DNA from: Mesorhabditis belari
Taxonomy: Eukaryota; Nematoda; Chromadorea; Rhabditida; Rhabditidae
Assembly: GCA_958450365.1 (NCBI GenBank)
Contig: CAUEEP010000736.1
Coordinates: 4,026,001-4,090,000, forward strand
Reading direction: 5' to 3'
Length of the DNA: 64,000 bases
In this document: positions 35,101 to 45,409 of the stretch, piece after piece
How the letters are laid out: each line of letters begins with the position of its first letter
Position numbering within the stretch: position 1 is the first letter of the stretch
Program-made: the position numbers and the translations under genes
The notes under the pieces: generated by a model
What the model was told of the DNA's origin: nothing
Seen by the model: only the letters and a program-made list of their open reading frames with translations
The model's database searches: none

Positions 35101-38100
35101 AATTTCAAGAGTTTTGGTCAAAGAATTAGTGAAAAACGGTGAAGAACGGCTATCCAACCATCGCGTATTTGTTAAATTTGATTCTGTCATGACTCTTTTT
35201 TTCAGTAATTCTTTGAGAAAATTCTTTAGAAATTTATAGAAGTTCACGTAGTCATCCTTATCAAATTTCGGTCGGTTCTCATCCCCATCATCTTTCCCTT
35301 TATCATTCTTTTGCGAACCGTATTAGTAGGGTTTGGAATAAGCTCCCGTCTGGTATCTTCTCGTCTGTAGGAAAATTCAAAGTATCTGTGAACGAATTAG
35401 ATCTTATTGCCATGTCAAATCTGCCCTATATTTAATTTTTTTGTATCTGTGTTTCCTAACTGTACTCTTACTGGACTATCTTTAGTTTTCTCTCTTTTTT
35501 CGGTGAGAGTATTGTAGCAATATGTTATATGCAGTTATAATTATCTGATTCGCTTCTATTCGCCCCATGAATAAAGCATATATATAAAAGCTCTAGCAAA
35601 GTCTAGGAAAGAAGCTTTAAAAGCTCAACAACTCGAAACTAATACCCGGATTTTTCTCCATAAAATTATCTCAATAGAATCTACTATAGTACGTTTTTTT
35701 ATCTCATGTAATCCCAAAGCTTGAAGCTTAATATCTTGCGATAAAGATGCTGATATGGTACGGTCCGGTCAGTCAAACCGAAAACAAAAAAAGCTTCAGC
35801 TCTGTCTTTATTTCGTCATTTAATAATCCTGGCCTAAAGCTATCAATCGAAAATACGAAAAGCCAAAAAGCCAAAAACCAAAATTCTAATCGGCATTGGG
35901 AGTTGTAATTTTAATTCGTTTCGTTCTCATTCAAAAGCTAATAAACCTTTTGCAAGCATCATCCCATGAAAGATTATCTGTGAATTCTCCTCATTCAACT
36001 CAAACATTTCAGAGCAATCCACATCGCTCGGTGCATTAACAGGCCCGGAACTTGTCCAAAGCTTGAAGCCAGATCTTTCCTTTTTCGTGCACCACTCCAA
36101 CTAAGTCATAAATTTTATAATGGGCTTTAAATTGTCAAATTACCAACATGCACTTTGTTCTGATTGTTGAGATCTGAGTGGACGATGAGTTGAAGCTGAA
36201 AATTTGACTTTGAAATAGGTTTCAGAAACCTTTTAGACTATAAAGGTTACAGATAACTTATATTTTTGAAAAGTTTTTCAAAAGATTTATATTTCTTAGC
36301 ATTTTTGCTTACTTTATTGTATAATTGAACGAGTTTTGATCACATTCAGCGTCTGAGTACACATCGAATTTCAGATTCCCGCCGTTCAGCGCATCAATTT
36401 GAATGAGAAGATTGTTTTTATAGGAATCCTGTGAATATTCTTTTAATATTAATATTCTTAAAAACTACTGAAACTACTGAAAATTACTTGAAGAAGGATT
36501 TTGTTAAGAAAACAGCCAACGTATTGAGCTGGATCATCAAAAGTCCACGGGAAATAGTAAGAAGTGAGAATGATCGGTAGAGATCTCACTCGGATCGAGT
36601 TTGGTAACACTAAACATTCAATTTTGAAGTTCTATATCTAGAAAACCTAGAACAGGTAGCTGATAAGCTATACAGAATGAGCAATTGTTTTGACTGAAGA
36701 TTGTGGTGGATGAGGAACGGGAACGGACTGAAGTGCCGGATCTGGAGATGAAAGTTTACTTCTGGTAGATTTAGAAAAACGAGTTTCGCAAAATCTTATT
36801 GCTGACTAAAATTTCCTATTCCTCTAATTTTAGTTTTTAAGTAGTGTATATGCTATGTCGATCTAGAAATCCGTCCAATCTAGAAATCTGTCCGATCTAG
36901 AAATCCATTCGATCTAGAAATTCGTTCGATCTAGAAATCTGTCCGATTTAGAAATCCGTCTGATCTAGAAATCTTTCCGATCCAGAAATCCGTCCGATCT
37001 AGAAATCCGTCTATCTAGAAATCCGTCCGATCTAGAAATCTGTCCGATCTAGAAATCTGTCCGATCTAGAAATCCGTCCGATTTACAGGGTGTCCCAGAA
37101 TTACGGTAACCGGCTCTGCCCCGCTGCTTTGCCCGTTTTTGAGTTTTGAGTTGCCTGTGATTTAGCTTTTTTTGGTTTATTCTCTTTTTTTGAATGTTTT
37201 GTTAATGTTTACATCAAAATCTGATTTTAAATTTAGAATGACGAAGCCTTCTGCTCATCGTAACTCGATCATTCAACTTCACAAAGGCGGGACCCGAGCG
37301 ATTGATATTTCAAAGCGATTGAAAGTCTCAAAGAAGCTGGTTTCGACGACTATTGCAAGATTCAAGGAACTGGGCACCAATTTCGATCGGAAAGGACGAG
37401 GTAACAAACGATCTGTTATCAACAAAGCCATCATCAAGAAGGTGCGACGCAACGGCAAGACGCCGTTGTTTTTTGTTCCGCAGGGCATTAAAGTGAATGC
37501 GCAGAATTATCTGGATATTTTGAAAAATGAGCTTCTTCCTTGGAGCAAAAAACACTTTGGGAACAGGATTTGGTGCTTCCAACAAGACGGGGCGCCGGCG
37601 CATAAAGCAAAATTGGCTCAGGATTGGTGTGCTAACAACTTCCCAGACTTCATCAGTTTCAACCAATGGCCACCTTCGTCCCCGGATCTCAATCCAATGG
37701 ATTTCTCTGTATGGAGTGTTTTGGAGTCCCAGGCTTGCGCAAAATCACATAAAACAGTGGAATCGTTGAAGAAAGCGCTTCAAAAAGCGTGGGAGGCGAT
37801 CGATCCACAATACCTTCTCGCCACCGTCGACGCTTTTCCAAAACGTTTACAGGCTTGCATCGACGCTAAGGGATCTCACTTTGAAAAAAATTGAATTATT
37901 CTGTTGAATAGTGTTAAAAGAATAAATTTGTTCGTTTACTTTTCGTTCTTGGTCAATTTTGGCTTTCTAGTCCCGCTCCTTACAGGTTACCGTAATTCTG
38001 GGACACCCTGTAGAGTGAAGTGAGGTCAAACGTCCGATCTAGAATCAAGCCGATCACTCTAAATCAGACGTCCGATCGAGACTTAGATTTAGAGTGATCA

Positions 38101-41100
38101 GCTTGATTCTAGATTTGACGTTTGATCGCACTTTACTCTAAATCGGACGTTCGATCAGTCAGTCTAGATCGGGTCTAACATATAAACTCTGATAAGTTGA
38201 TTGTACCAAGCCTTAAAAAAAACCCTGAGAAATTATGCTATGAACTATTAAATCTTCAGACATTCATAAAATTTCTGAAAGAAAATTGAATTTCCCGGGC
38301 CTGATTGAGGTTAATTGCAGTAAAAAAAACAAACTTTACGTCTAAAATATGATACATCGAGTCCTTTTCCAATCCGGGATCTGATCCAAAAAACGTGGAA
38401 TACGTTGCATCCATATGACAAGTGATATCAAACTGAATTTCATTTGAATTAAACAAGTTATTCAAGAACTTGTTTTATGGATTTTTGTAAGCAAATATAT
38501 CATTTGAAATCAAAAGTATTTTATCGCTGGATTGTCAGTAATCTTTTCGCAAATTTCGGTTCGATTTTTGTTGTTGAAATTGTTTAAACCGCTAATGTAA
38601 AAATTACGATCGATTTTGACTCACTAACTGATATCTGGCCTAATTTCGATCCAACTTTAGAACTGATATATTCTCCTTTTAAATGGATTACAATGAAGAT
38701 AGCTTAATGAGTTTTCTGAAAGCTTATTGGTTGGAATTCTTACAACTTTCGAATCGTTTTGGTTCGGTCTTCGGAAAATGAAAAATTTTCGGTTCCAAGT
38801 CGATTCGATTCGAATCAAAGCTAGTTCAAAGCTTTGAACTTCTCAGGGTTCTTTTGAAGCTTGGTACAATCAACTTATCAGAGTTTATATGTTAGACCCG
38901 ATCTAGACTGACTGATCGAACGTCCGATTTAGAGTAAAATGTGGTCAAACGTCCAATCTAGAGTCAAGCTGATCACTCTAAATCTAAGTCTGGATCGGAC
39001 GTCTGATTTAGAGTGATCGGTTTGACCTCACTTCACTCTAAATCGGACGGATTTCTAGATCGGACAGATTTCTAGGTCGGACGGATTTCTAGATCAGACG
39101 GATTTCTAGATCGGACGAATTTCTAGATCAACTGAATCTAGATCGGACAGATTTCTAGATCGGACGGATTTCTAGATCGACATATGCTATGTACACTACT
39201 TGTTCGGAAATTCTTCCGATAAAATCTATTTCTCTCGTAATCCTCCTATTTTGTCTTTGAAATCTTCCCACGATTTCCCTAGCCAAAACATAGACATTTC
39301 TAAAACATTTCCCCCTCAACTTTTCGATATATATACACCCTCCGGTGCTTTAATAAATATATTCTACCTTGAACCAAGGGATTTGGAGACAGCCTACACC
39401 CAACACTACTTAAAAACTAAAATTAGAGGAATTCTGGAAAAGCTGACTTCTGATCCAATTTTGATCCAACTTCAGAACTGATATATTCTCCTTTTAAATG
39501 CATTACAATGAAGATAGCTTAATGAGTTTTCTGAAAGCTTATTGGTTGGAATTCTTACAATTTTCGAATCGTATTGATTCGGTCTTCGGAAAATGAAAAA
39601 TTTTCGGTTTCAAGTCGATTCGATTCGAATCAAAGCTAGTTCCTAAGCCTCTTTTAAAATCATGTTATTGAATTGAATAGGAAACTTTACAAATTGAAGC
39701 AAATATTGCTATTATAGTAGTCAGTCTTTGAAATGTCGACGATTTACGGTTTATTGTCAAAAGGTTTACCTGTAAGCCAGTGCAATAGTTGTATTTGAGA
39801 GCATCTTCTTGACTAACCGGCTTTATTTCGGTCTCATCAGCCAAACCAATTAAGTAACTTGAAAGAAAGATTAGTAAATTTGCAAAAATTTGAATGCATT
39901 TTGCTTATTTTCCATTCACCGATCGATGACCACCGTTGCTATAATTCCTTTTTCAACCAAAGCTATTCGTATCGGTTCCTTTTCGGGACTCAATGATTCA
40001 GGAATCACTAAGACTTTCATTCCTAAAAGCATAGATAGAATAGAATTTCAACAATCGAATTTCAACAATTCCAACCATCATCAACCCATTGTCGTACTCG
40101 AAAAGATAATCCGTATTCAATCTTCTGTTTTCCCAAAGTTTTTATCAACAATTCCCCAACTTCATTGAATTCATATCGACAAACGAAAAGATATTTCGTC
40201 AAATCGAAGACATAAGGCCTAAAATTTGCACAAAATTTTGCATTAAAAGTCTTTGAATTGTTTATTGATAGAAAATCTAATGCGATCTTAATTCATAGCA
40301 GGGAAATATCAATTTACGCTAGTTTTCAGCTTTTTGAACTAAAGATTAACTATTGGGTTGGTGAATTGAAAACTGCGGGACTTTGAACTAAAATTTATTC
40401 AACATAAAACCATAAATTCATTCCAAATAATTTCCATTATTATTGACGACTTCTGCCCATTTTACAGGCAATTTGCGGGTTCCTCTTTCGTAGTAGGATT
40501 TTGGTTTGTGTGTGAGACAAGTGTGAAACTCAAAAATGGAGGACTGGAGATGTTCCAGTTTGAGCACTTTCTTCAAAAGAGACCCATTTTGGTGTCAATA
40601 GAAAAGTTGTAGAGAATCAAAAATTAGGCTTATAGCCTAATTTCCAAAAAGACACACTTAGTAGTTTCGCTTAAAATGCAAGTTTTGTGAAAATTCGTAA
40701 ATTTGGCATTTCTTGAAAACCAGTTTTTGAATTGTTCTGAAAATTTGGATATAAGCTTAATTTTTGATTCTCTACAACTTTTCCATTGACACCAAAATGG
40801 GTTTCTTTTGAAGAAAGTGCTCAAACTGTGACATATAACAATAGCCGGCAGTTTTCAATTCACTAACCCAATAGAATTGTTTCTTGAAATCATCAAAAAC
40901 TAAACTAAAAAATAACTTTTTTCAAAAGAAAAGAAATTTAGACTAAACTAAGACCATAAAATGGATAAAATTAGCATTTCACTTGGCCTAAAGAGGTTTG
41001 ACTAAATTAAAACTCTTTGAATTTTGAATTTGAAAAACCATTGTCTCTAGCTTTTTTTAAAAGTTAATCATTAAAAACAAATTTATGCCATTTCAATTTT

Positions 41101-42965
41101 CAAATAAGTTTCAATTTTTCAAATTTTCTGGACTATATTCATTTCATTTCCAAATTTCTTGCATTTTATTTTAATTTATTATTCAAAATGAACATGAAAT
41201 TTACTTTTTCACTCACCAACTTTCCACACATTGCCCATTATCTAGCATTTCTTCATTGATTGTAATTGGAAGTGGATCAAAACAAAGAGTTTGTCGCCTC
41301 TTATTCAAATATTCCTGAAGCGAAGAGTTTTAAATCAAGTTATCAGCTTTAACACATCCAAAAGAGAGAGTATTAATTAAAGAGTATTAATTTATTTATT
41401 AATTAAAGGCAAAAAAACTCGTCGAAATGTGCTAAAGATTTTGACGGTCGCATGACGATAAAAATCGCAACCAGATGACCATAAAAATTTTTTTTAAGGC
41501 AACCACCTGTTTTTATATTCTTATATTGCTATTTTTATTATAAAAAGAATAAAAATCATCCGGCTAGAGTGATTTGATGGGTTTACAAATTTTTGGAGAT
41601 GTTGCAAGGCTCGCGAAGTTCATCTACAAGGTAAATGCCAAAGTAAAGCAAAAGTCACGCACTTGGAGTTGCAGTTGTTGAAAGTTGCGAGAAGCAAGAT
41701 CGTCACTCACCAGGCACGAATTATTGCTGTCACGCACTATTTTTTCTTTTTCTTTTCTCTAGACTTCTAAACTATACTTTTGGTTTTTTTCTCATCATAA
41801 AAAGATTTTTAGGGTTTCTAAACAGGAGGAAGAAGAAGGAGGAGGAAGGAGGAGGAGGAAGAAGAAGGAGGAGGAAGAAGAGCTTATCGAAAAGCCAGCA
41901 TTTGTTATTGTTGAAGTCGGAGAAAATATTACAAAGATGCCCAGATTGTGGAAAACTTCCGAGCGGTCAAAAAAGAGGACAAGAAAAACTGAATAGACAA
42001 CAAATGGATCGAAAATGACAGCAATAATTCGTGCCTGATGAGTGACGATCTTGCTTTTCTCCAAGCCTTGCAACTTGCAACAACTGCAACTCCAAGTGTG
42101 TGACTTTTGCTTTACTCTCGCAATCACCTTGTAGATGAACTACGCGAGCCTTGCAACTTCTCCAAAAATTTGTAAACCCATCAAATCGCTCTAGCCGGAT
42201 GATTTTTATTCTTTTTATAATAAAATTAGCAATAGAAAAATATAAAAGCAGGTGGTTGCCTTAAAAAAAATTTATGGTCATGCGGACCTCCCTTTAACAC
42301 ATTTCAACGAGTTTTTTTTGCCTCTCCATCTTTCATAAAAAAGTTTGCGACCAATAAACTTTGATTGATTTGAAAAGAAATGAAAATGTTCAAGGAAAAT
42401 TTATTTACAAACCAATTGCAAAAATATTCATTCTGAAAAAAGTTACGAACCTTTTAAGGCAGGAAACTACGTGACTACTAGGTCACGCTATTATTTACAT
42501 TCAAAGGTTCATAACTTTCTTCAAACTAAATCTTTTTTCGATCTGTTTATATTTAAATGTTCCGTGAACATTTTCCTTTCTTTTAAAATCAACTATAAGT
42601 TTATTGGTCGCTTGAACTTTTTATGAAAGATGGAAAGGCAAAAAAAGCTAGTCGGAAATGTGTTAAAAATCTACTAATCTACTAAAAATCTACTGCAATT
42701 GTATGGCTGAAGTTCTCCCAATCAAAAGATTCATTTCCCTAATTTCTATTCTCATCATTTCACAAACTTTTTGTGTCATCGGTTCATTCAAACAATTCCT
42801 CTGTGTGTAATCGACCAAAATATCACATCGTTTACAGGCAATGATCGAAATATTCCCCAATCGATTTAGTTTCCCACTGTGAATTGCAAAAGATGGACTC
42901 TTTTTGTCTAGTTTGATGACATTTTCTAGAGTTAATACAGATGATATTAAAAGAAGAATTAGCAT
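32149..42965 (-). CDS. Gene B: secreted CUB-like multi-domain protein, paralogue of gene A
   Basis: Minus-strand exons: 42965-42768, 41314-41217, 40218-40076, 40022-39920, 39857-39770, 38432-38335, 36609-36488, 36428-36313, 36195-36144, 36100-35947, 33730-33630, 33567-33497, 33455-33322, 33277-33129, 33003-32953, 32872-32772, 32481-32335 and 32297-32149. All are GT..AG except a GC donor after 33497. Phases close everywhere except between 38335 and 36609, where a small exon may be missed. The sum is about 2.08 kb, near 690 residues. A signal peptide (MLILLLISSVLTLEN) is followed by DKKSPSFAIHS, ACKRCDILVDYTQRNCLNEP, YGLSFRVRQWVDDG, DITCHMDATYSTFFGSDPGL, YYFPWTFDDPAQY, ERPTWVSIGF, IPPGCAPSIS, LNSLGYQNPFQI and VIVEVESIGNADLRLEF. 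The C-x-G-x-I..S-x-GYxNPF start and the alternating hydrophobic strands suggest CUB-like modules; this is an inference. It is secreted, and the role is unknown. Its introns host a mariner, foldback elements, MITEs and a retrotransposon tail. Confidence 0.78.
33888..34675. mobile_element. Foldback element CCGTAAATACTGTAATAG with a nested MITE
   Basis: The left end CCGTAAATACTGTAATAG plus TACCCCACCCCCCTCGTACA is answered by GGGGGTGGGATACTATTACA and GTATTTACGG at the right. Without the MITE at 34044-34562 it is about 270 bp. The TACAGTCGCGTAGTC segment at about 33922 is the unit amplified in the relative at 58587-59097. It lies in a gene B intron. Confidence 0.7.
34044..34562. mobile_element. 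MITE family TTGGGTTGGGGAGAATGAG, copy 3
   Basis: 519 bp, TA-flanked, both 27-bp ends intact, inserted inside the foldback element 33888-34675. Confidence 0.85.
34735..35240 (+). mobile_element. Mariner 5' end fragment
   Basis: TATTGGGTTGGACGAAAAGT then TCGTGCGG is a typical mariner inverted-repeat start. The following sequence is degraded and no catalytic motif was found. It runs into a retrotransposon tail in a gene B intron. Confidence 0.5.
35240..35433 (+). pseudogene. Non-LTR retrotransposon C-terminal fragment
   Basis: The plus-strand reading gives SFANRISRVWNKLPSGIFSS and ends SNLPYI before a stop. It is the counterpart of FFVNRVIKVWKALPDKLRLI at the C-terminus of the element at 48436-50964, so it is a 5'-truncated insertion of a related family. 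It lies in a gene B intron. Confidence 0.6.
37086..38010 (+). mobile_element. maT-like transposon with intact ends and internal deletion
   Basis: 925 bp with near-perfect inverted ends (CAGGGTGTCCCAGAATTACG and CGTAATTCTGGGACACCCTG) flanked by TA. It is nested in the left arm of the foldback element 36841-39200. Ends and size suggest a recent, non-autonomous copy of the family also seen at 45410-46449. Confidence 0.85.
37238..37894 (+). CDS. Deleted maT-type transposase, open frame
   Basis: Open frame from MTKPSAHRNSIIQ (chosen start; an upstream in-frame ATG at 37172 adds an unlikely leader) to a stop at 37894, about 218 aa. The N-terminus has a helix-turn-helix (GTRAIDISKRLKVSKKLVST). The catalytic part has CFQQDGAPAHKA (second Asp) and WPPSSPDLNPMD (third acidic block, DDxD type), then KTVESLKKALQKAWEAIDP. 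Between KKVRRNG and KTPLFFVPQG a segment is missing that in relatives carries GGIS and the first catalytic Asp. The frame survived the deletion, but the enzyme cannot be active. It might still bind the termini. Confidence 0.8.
   Translation: MTKPSAHRNSIIQLHKGGTRAIDISKRLKVSKKLVSTTIARFKELGTNFDRKGRGNKRSVINKAIIKKVRRNGKTPLFFVPQGIKVNAQNYLDILKNELLPWSKKHFGNRIWCFQQDGAPAHKAKLAQDWCANNFPDFISFNQWPPSSPDLNPMDFSVWSVLESQACAKSHKTVESLKKALQKAWEAIDPQYLLATVDAFPKRLQACIDAKGSHFEKN
38640..39645. repeat. Direct repeat of about 190 bp
   Basis: 38640-38835 and 39455-39645 are direct copies: GAACTGATATATTCTCCTTT, ATTACAATGAAGATAGCTTA, GAAAATGAAAAATTTTCGGT and CGATTCGATTCGAATCAAAG occur in both. The first lies inside the large foldback, the second just outside. 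The start (AACTGATATATTCTCCTTTT) recurs at about 43070. Confidence 0.7.
39200..39481 (+). other. Open frame in a gene B intron, unassigned
   Basis: A plus-strand open frame of 93 codons starts at the edge of the foldback element and reads through SQNIDISKTFPPQLFDIYTP and YLEPRDLETAYTQHYLKT. Codon composition looks plausible but no family is recognised and no splice context is evident. It may be a fragment of a mobile-element gene. Confidence 0.25.
40353..40871. mobile_element. Mariner-derived MITE, family TTGGGTTGGTGAATTGAAA, copy 3
   Basis: 519 bp, TA-flanked, same orientation as 21529-22055, with canonical ends. It lies in a gene B intron. Confidence 0.8.
41405..42664. mobile_element. Compound palindromic elements in the first intron of gene B
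   Basis: The outer palindrome 41405-41750 against 41990-42320 pairs GGCAACCACCTGTTTTTATA with its inverse and GCACGAATTATTGCTGTCA with TGACAGCAATAATTCGTGC. A second palindrome, about 42290-42664, pairs TTTGCGACCAATAAAC with GTTTATTGGTCGC. The terminal motif AGGCAAAAAAACTCGTCG appears three times, so one element is nested in or next to another. The centre of the first holds a GA-rich stretch (41821-41881) and ACAAAGATGCCCAGATTGTG, possibly captured sequence. Confidence 0.65.
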
Positions 42966-43225
42966 TTCAAGAATTCGATCAATTTCAATTTTGTTATCAG
43001 CTTTTGAGGTTTAGCTTTTCCAGGTTGTTTTTTCTCTCAAAAAGACTTGAAATTTTTAATCCAACTTTAGAACTGATATATTCTCCTTTTGGAAGAAGCC
43101 GCTCAACAGGGATTGTCATTGGCTCAAGCTCGATCTCTTCAAAAACAATTCTTCATCCTAGTAATTTTGTTTTAATATTTAGATTGTTTCTCAAAAATTT
43201 TCTCAATCGGTTGTTGTATGAATAA

Positions 43226-44540
43226 ATTTATTGTAGAAGATTTTTGTACCTGAAACCACAAATTGAAGCAGAGAATACCAATGATTTGCTAAAATTTAAA
43301 CTTTTGTTCCTTTAAAAGTCAAAATTAGTCTCGATCAAGTGTTACTTTTAGAAGAGTTCCTTTGTCTTTTGAACCCTGGAATTTGTTAGACCTATTCAAG
43401 GATGCCATAAAATGGATGCAACATTACTTTATGCAAAAGTTACAGACAATTTAAAGGCCACTTAAATAAATGATGTTCCAACCGGTTTCTAGAGTTTATA
43501 AACCAGATCAGGTTCGGATCTGTATTCGAAATCTACCGGAGACTTCTTGAGAAAAACTCAAGTAAGGAAGTCTAAAACTTGTAACCCAGATACCTCACAT
43601 TACAGGCCTCTAGGGCAAAAACTCAAAACGGATTCGAAATCAGCGTAGTCGATTCTAAAAGATGAATTTGGTTTCGTATTAAAAGATCACGGACACCTGG
43701 ACTTTCCTTGGTTAGACCACTCTAACAGTTTTGTTAGACCGGCTACCCAGATAGAGCATTTTTCTTCGGCTCGCGCTCAGTTTTTTGAGTTTTAAAATTC
43801 AAAAACTTAATGTTTAAAAGCTAATATTATATTTATAATCTAGAGGCTCTGAGCTTTCTTTTGAGCCAAAAAAAGTTTTCTTCATGTAACTCTGGACTGA
43901 GAAAAATCACCAAAAAAGTAACTTTTTACACTTTTATGAAAAACAGCTGAAGGCATCAAAAAATAGCAAATAAAACAAATAAAAAGTTAGATATGCTGTC
44001 AAATTTTCAGCTCGATCGGGCTAATCCTTGTTGAGAAACGACCCGGACAGACGGAGGGATATACACAGAGTCGCACTATTTGTCTCTTATAGAGGAGCAA
44101 GGATTATAAAATGAAACTATAAGAAAAAAAGCACATTATCGAAATCAAACTCAGAATCTGGAGAAAAGAACCTTTAGAAAAGACATAAATAACTCTTGCT
44201 ATTGTCGATAGGGTTCGATGAGGAAAGTAATTAAAGTCGATGAGGTGGAGACTGAAAAGGAACATCGCGAGTCGCGAACATGGCCTGAAACAGGAGTTGA
44301 TGAAATCGATTGAAATGAGAAAAAGGATTCGAATCAGATCACGGAAAACTCGATGTGAATGCCGCGAAAGAACGCTTAAACCTTTTAAAACCAACGTTTT
44401 AGAGAGTTTTTCTACCCCACCTGATAGGAGATCTGTTTGCTATCGACAACATGATCGGCTAATTAAATGTAATGTAATTAAATGTAAATCAATCATCAAT
44501 CCTGGTACCATTTTACTGTTTAAAAATTTCAAGCTCAAGA
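43226..44540. other. Intergenic, no clear gene
   Basis: Upstream of gene B. A conserved snippet, AACTGATATATTCTCCTTTT (about 43070), links it to the repeats at 38651 and 39464. Around 44030 CCCGGACAGACGGAGGGATA resembles dispersed-repeat ends. A short plus-strand frame at 44217 (MRKVIKVDEVETEKEHRESR) is open for about 30 codons; evidence is insufficient to call an exon. Confidence 0.35.
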
Positions 44541-44544
44541 GTTT

Positions 44545-44930
44545 TTGAACTTGAAAATGCAAAAAATGGCTCGGTGTTCCCTGTGCGCGAGCACAATCGC
44601 GCTCGATCTGGCATTTCATGTTTGCTCATATAGTCCCCTTTTCAATGTTGAAATCGGAAGCGTCCATTTTGGGTCATCCGGTAACCAATCCGTTGTCTGC
44701 CCCATGTGGTCACCGCTTCCCAAAACTAACCTCGGCTGTAGAACTGGTCAACCCAGTTCCGGCTCATTTTGACCATTATGGCAGGTTCTCTGCCGGTCAA
44801 AATGGGATCCCAAGTGCCTGTAAAAGGGTGCTGAAGGGAACCGCTGTGAATTTTTGGATTCATCCCAAGGATTTCGGTCCGTAGGGGCAGCAAAACCTCA
44901 TGAAACAAAACTACGCATGGACCCAAGTAT
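44545..44930 (+). other. GC-richer block with overlapping open frames
   Basis: A block clearly richer in G+C than its surroundings, open in two plus-strand frames (44545-44772 and 44618-44884, the latter with GHPVTNPLSAPCGHRFPKLT) and in one minus frame. No homologue is recognised and no splice sites or termini are clear. It could be an exon of an unknown gene, a transferred fragment or a mobile element core. Confidence 0.25.
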
Positions 44931-45060
44931 TGGAAAATAACGGAGATTTTGTTGGATAAACAAATATAAATTATAAATCATGCAAAAAACGATACATCAA
45001 AACTCAAAAGGCTGTGTTCTCTATAATCTTGGCTCTGTACGAGTTATTTCTGCACATTAG

Positions 45061-45286
45061 CGAAGTCGAGATCTTCTTGTTGCTGATTGCAGTGAAAGTG
45101 CACAAATTTCTCTACACAATTCTTCCAATAGGAGTTCGAGAATGTTTGATAGAGCGATTTTTGGAACTTCTCATTTCGAAACCTATAAGATGGCAGTTGT
45201 TTTGTTGGGTTTGATGATCCTGGCCACTGCTCGATGTTTTCTTTTTCGATACACCCACTCTTACCCAAACATCATACTAGATTGTT
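45061..45286 (+). CDS. Possible terminal exon with one membrane segment
   Basis: After a good acceptor (TTTCTGCACATTAG) the frame runs 75 codons: RSRDLLVADCSESAQISLHN, then a hydrophobic KMAVVLLGLMILATARCFLF, to a TAA at 45284-45286. No upstream exon was found. It ends about 120 bp before the maT element at 45410. Unassigned. Confidence 0.3.
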
Positions 45287-45409
45287 AAAAAAATTCCGCA
45301 GTCACTTGCAGAAAAGTTCAAATTATCTAATTATTTTGATAATGAATTGTTATGGTTTTTGGCTCATTTGAAAGCCTGTTTTCTTGCGAGCATTTTGTTA
45401 TATAACTTA

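Larger units (their letters stand above)
36841..39200. mobile_element. Large foldback element with minisatellite arms around a gene B exon
   Basis: The left end GTAGTGTATATGCTATGTCG and the right end CGACATATGCTATGTACACT are inverted. Next to each end is an array of about 14-17-bp units (GATCTAGAAATCCGTCC and variants): about 14 units at 36861-37083 and about 8 inverted at 39040-39180. Further inward 38025-38235 and 38845-39050 are inverted again (GTCAGTCTAGATCGGGTCTA against TAGACCCGATCTAGACTGAC). The stretch between the inner arms holds the gene B exon 38432-38335. A mariner (37086-38010) is nested in the left arm. Confidence 0.75.

Noticed and set aside
36861..37083. Short repeats considered as a CRISPR-like array
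   Set aside because: Units are directly adjacent with no spacers, and an inverted counterpart array sits at the other end of the same foldback element.
37172..37237. Upstream in-frame ATG of the maT transposase giving a longer leader
   Set aside because: The extra residues are hydrophobic and precede the conserved start block; relatives begin near the ATG at 37238.
39890..40168. Plus-strand open frame of 92 codons
   Set aside because: Antisense to two gene B exons that align with gene A; a shadow frame.
41821..41881. GA-rich tract read as a Glu/Arg-rich protein
   Set aside because: Simple-sequence repeat in the centre of a palindrome; no splice context.
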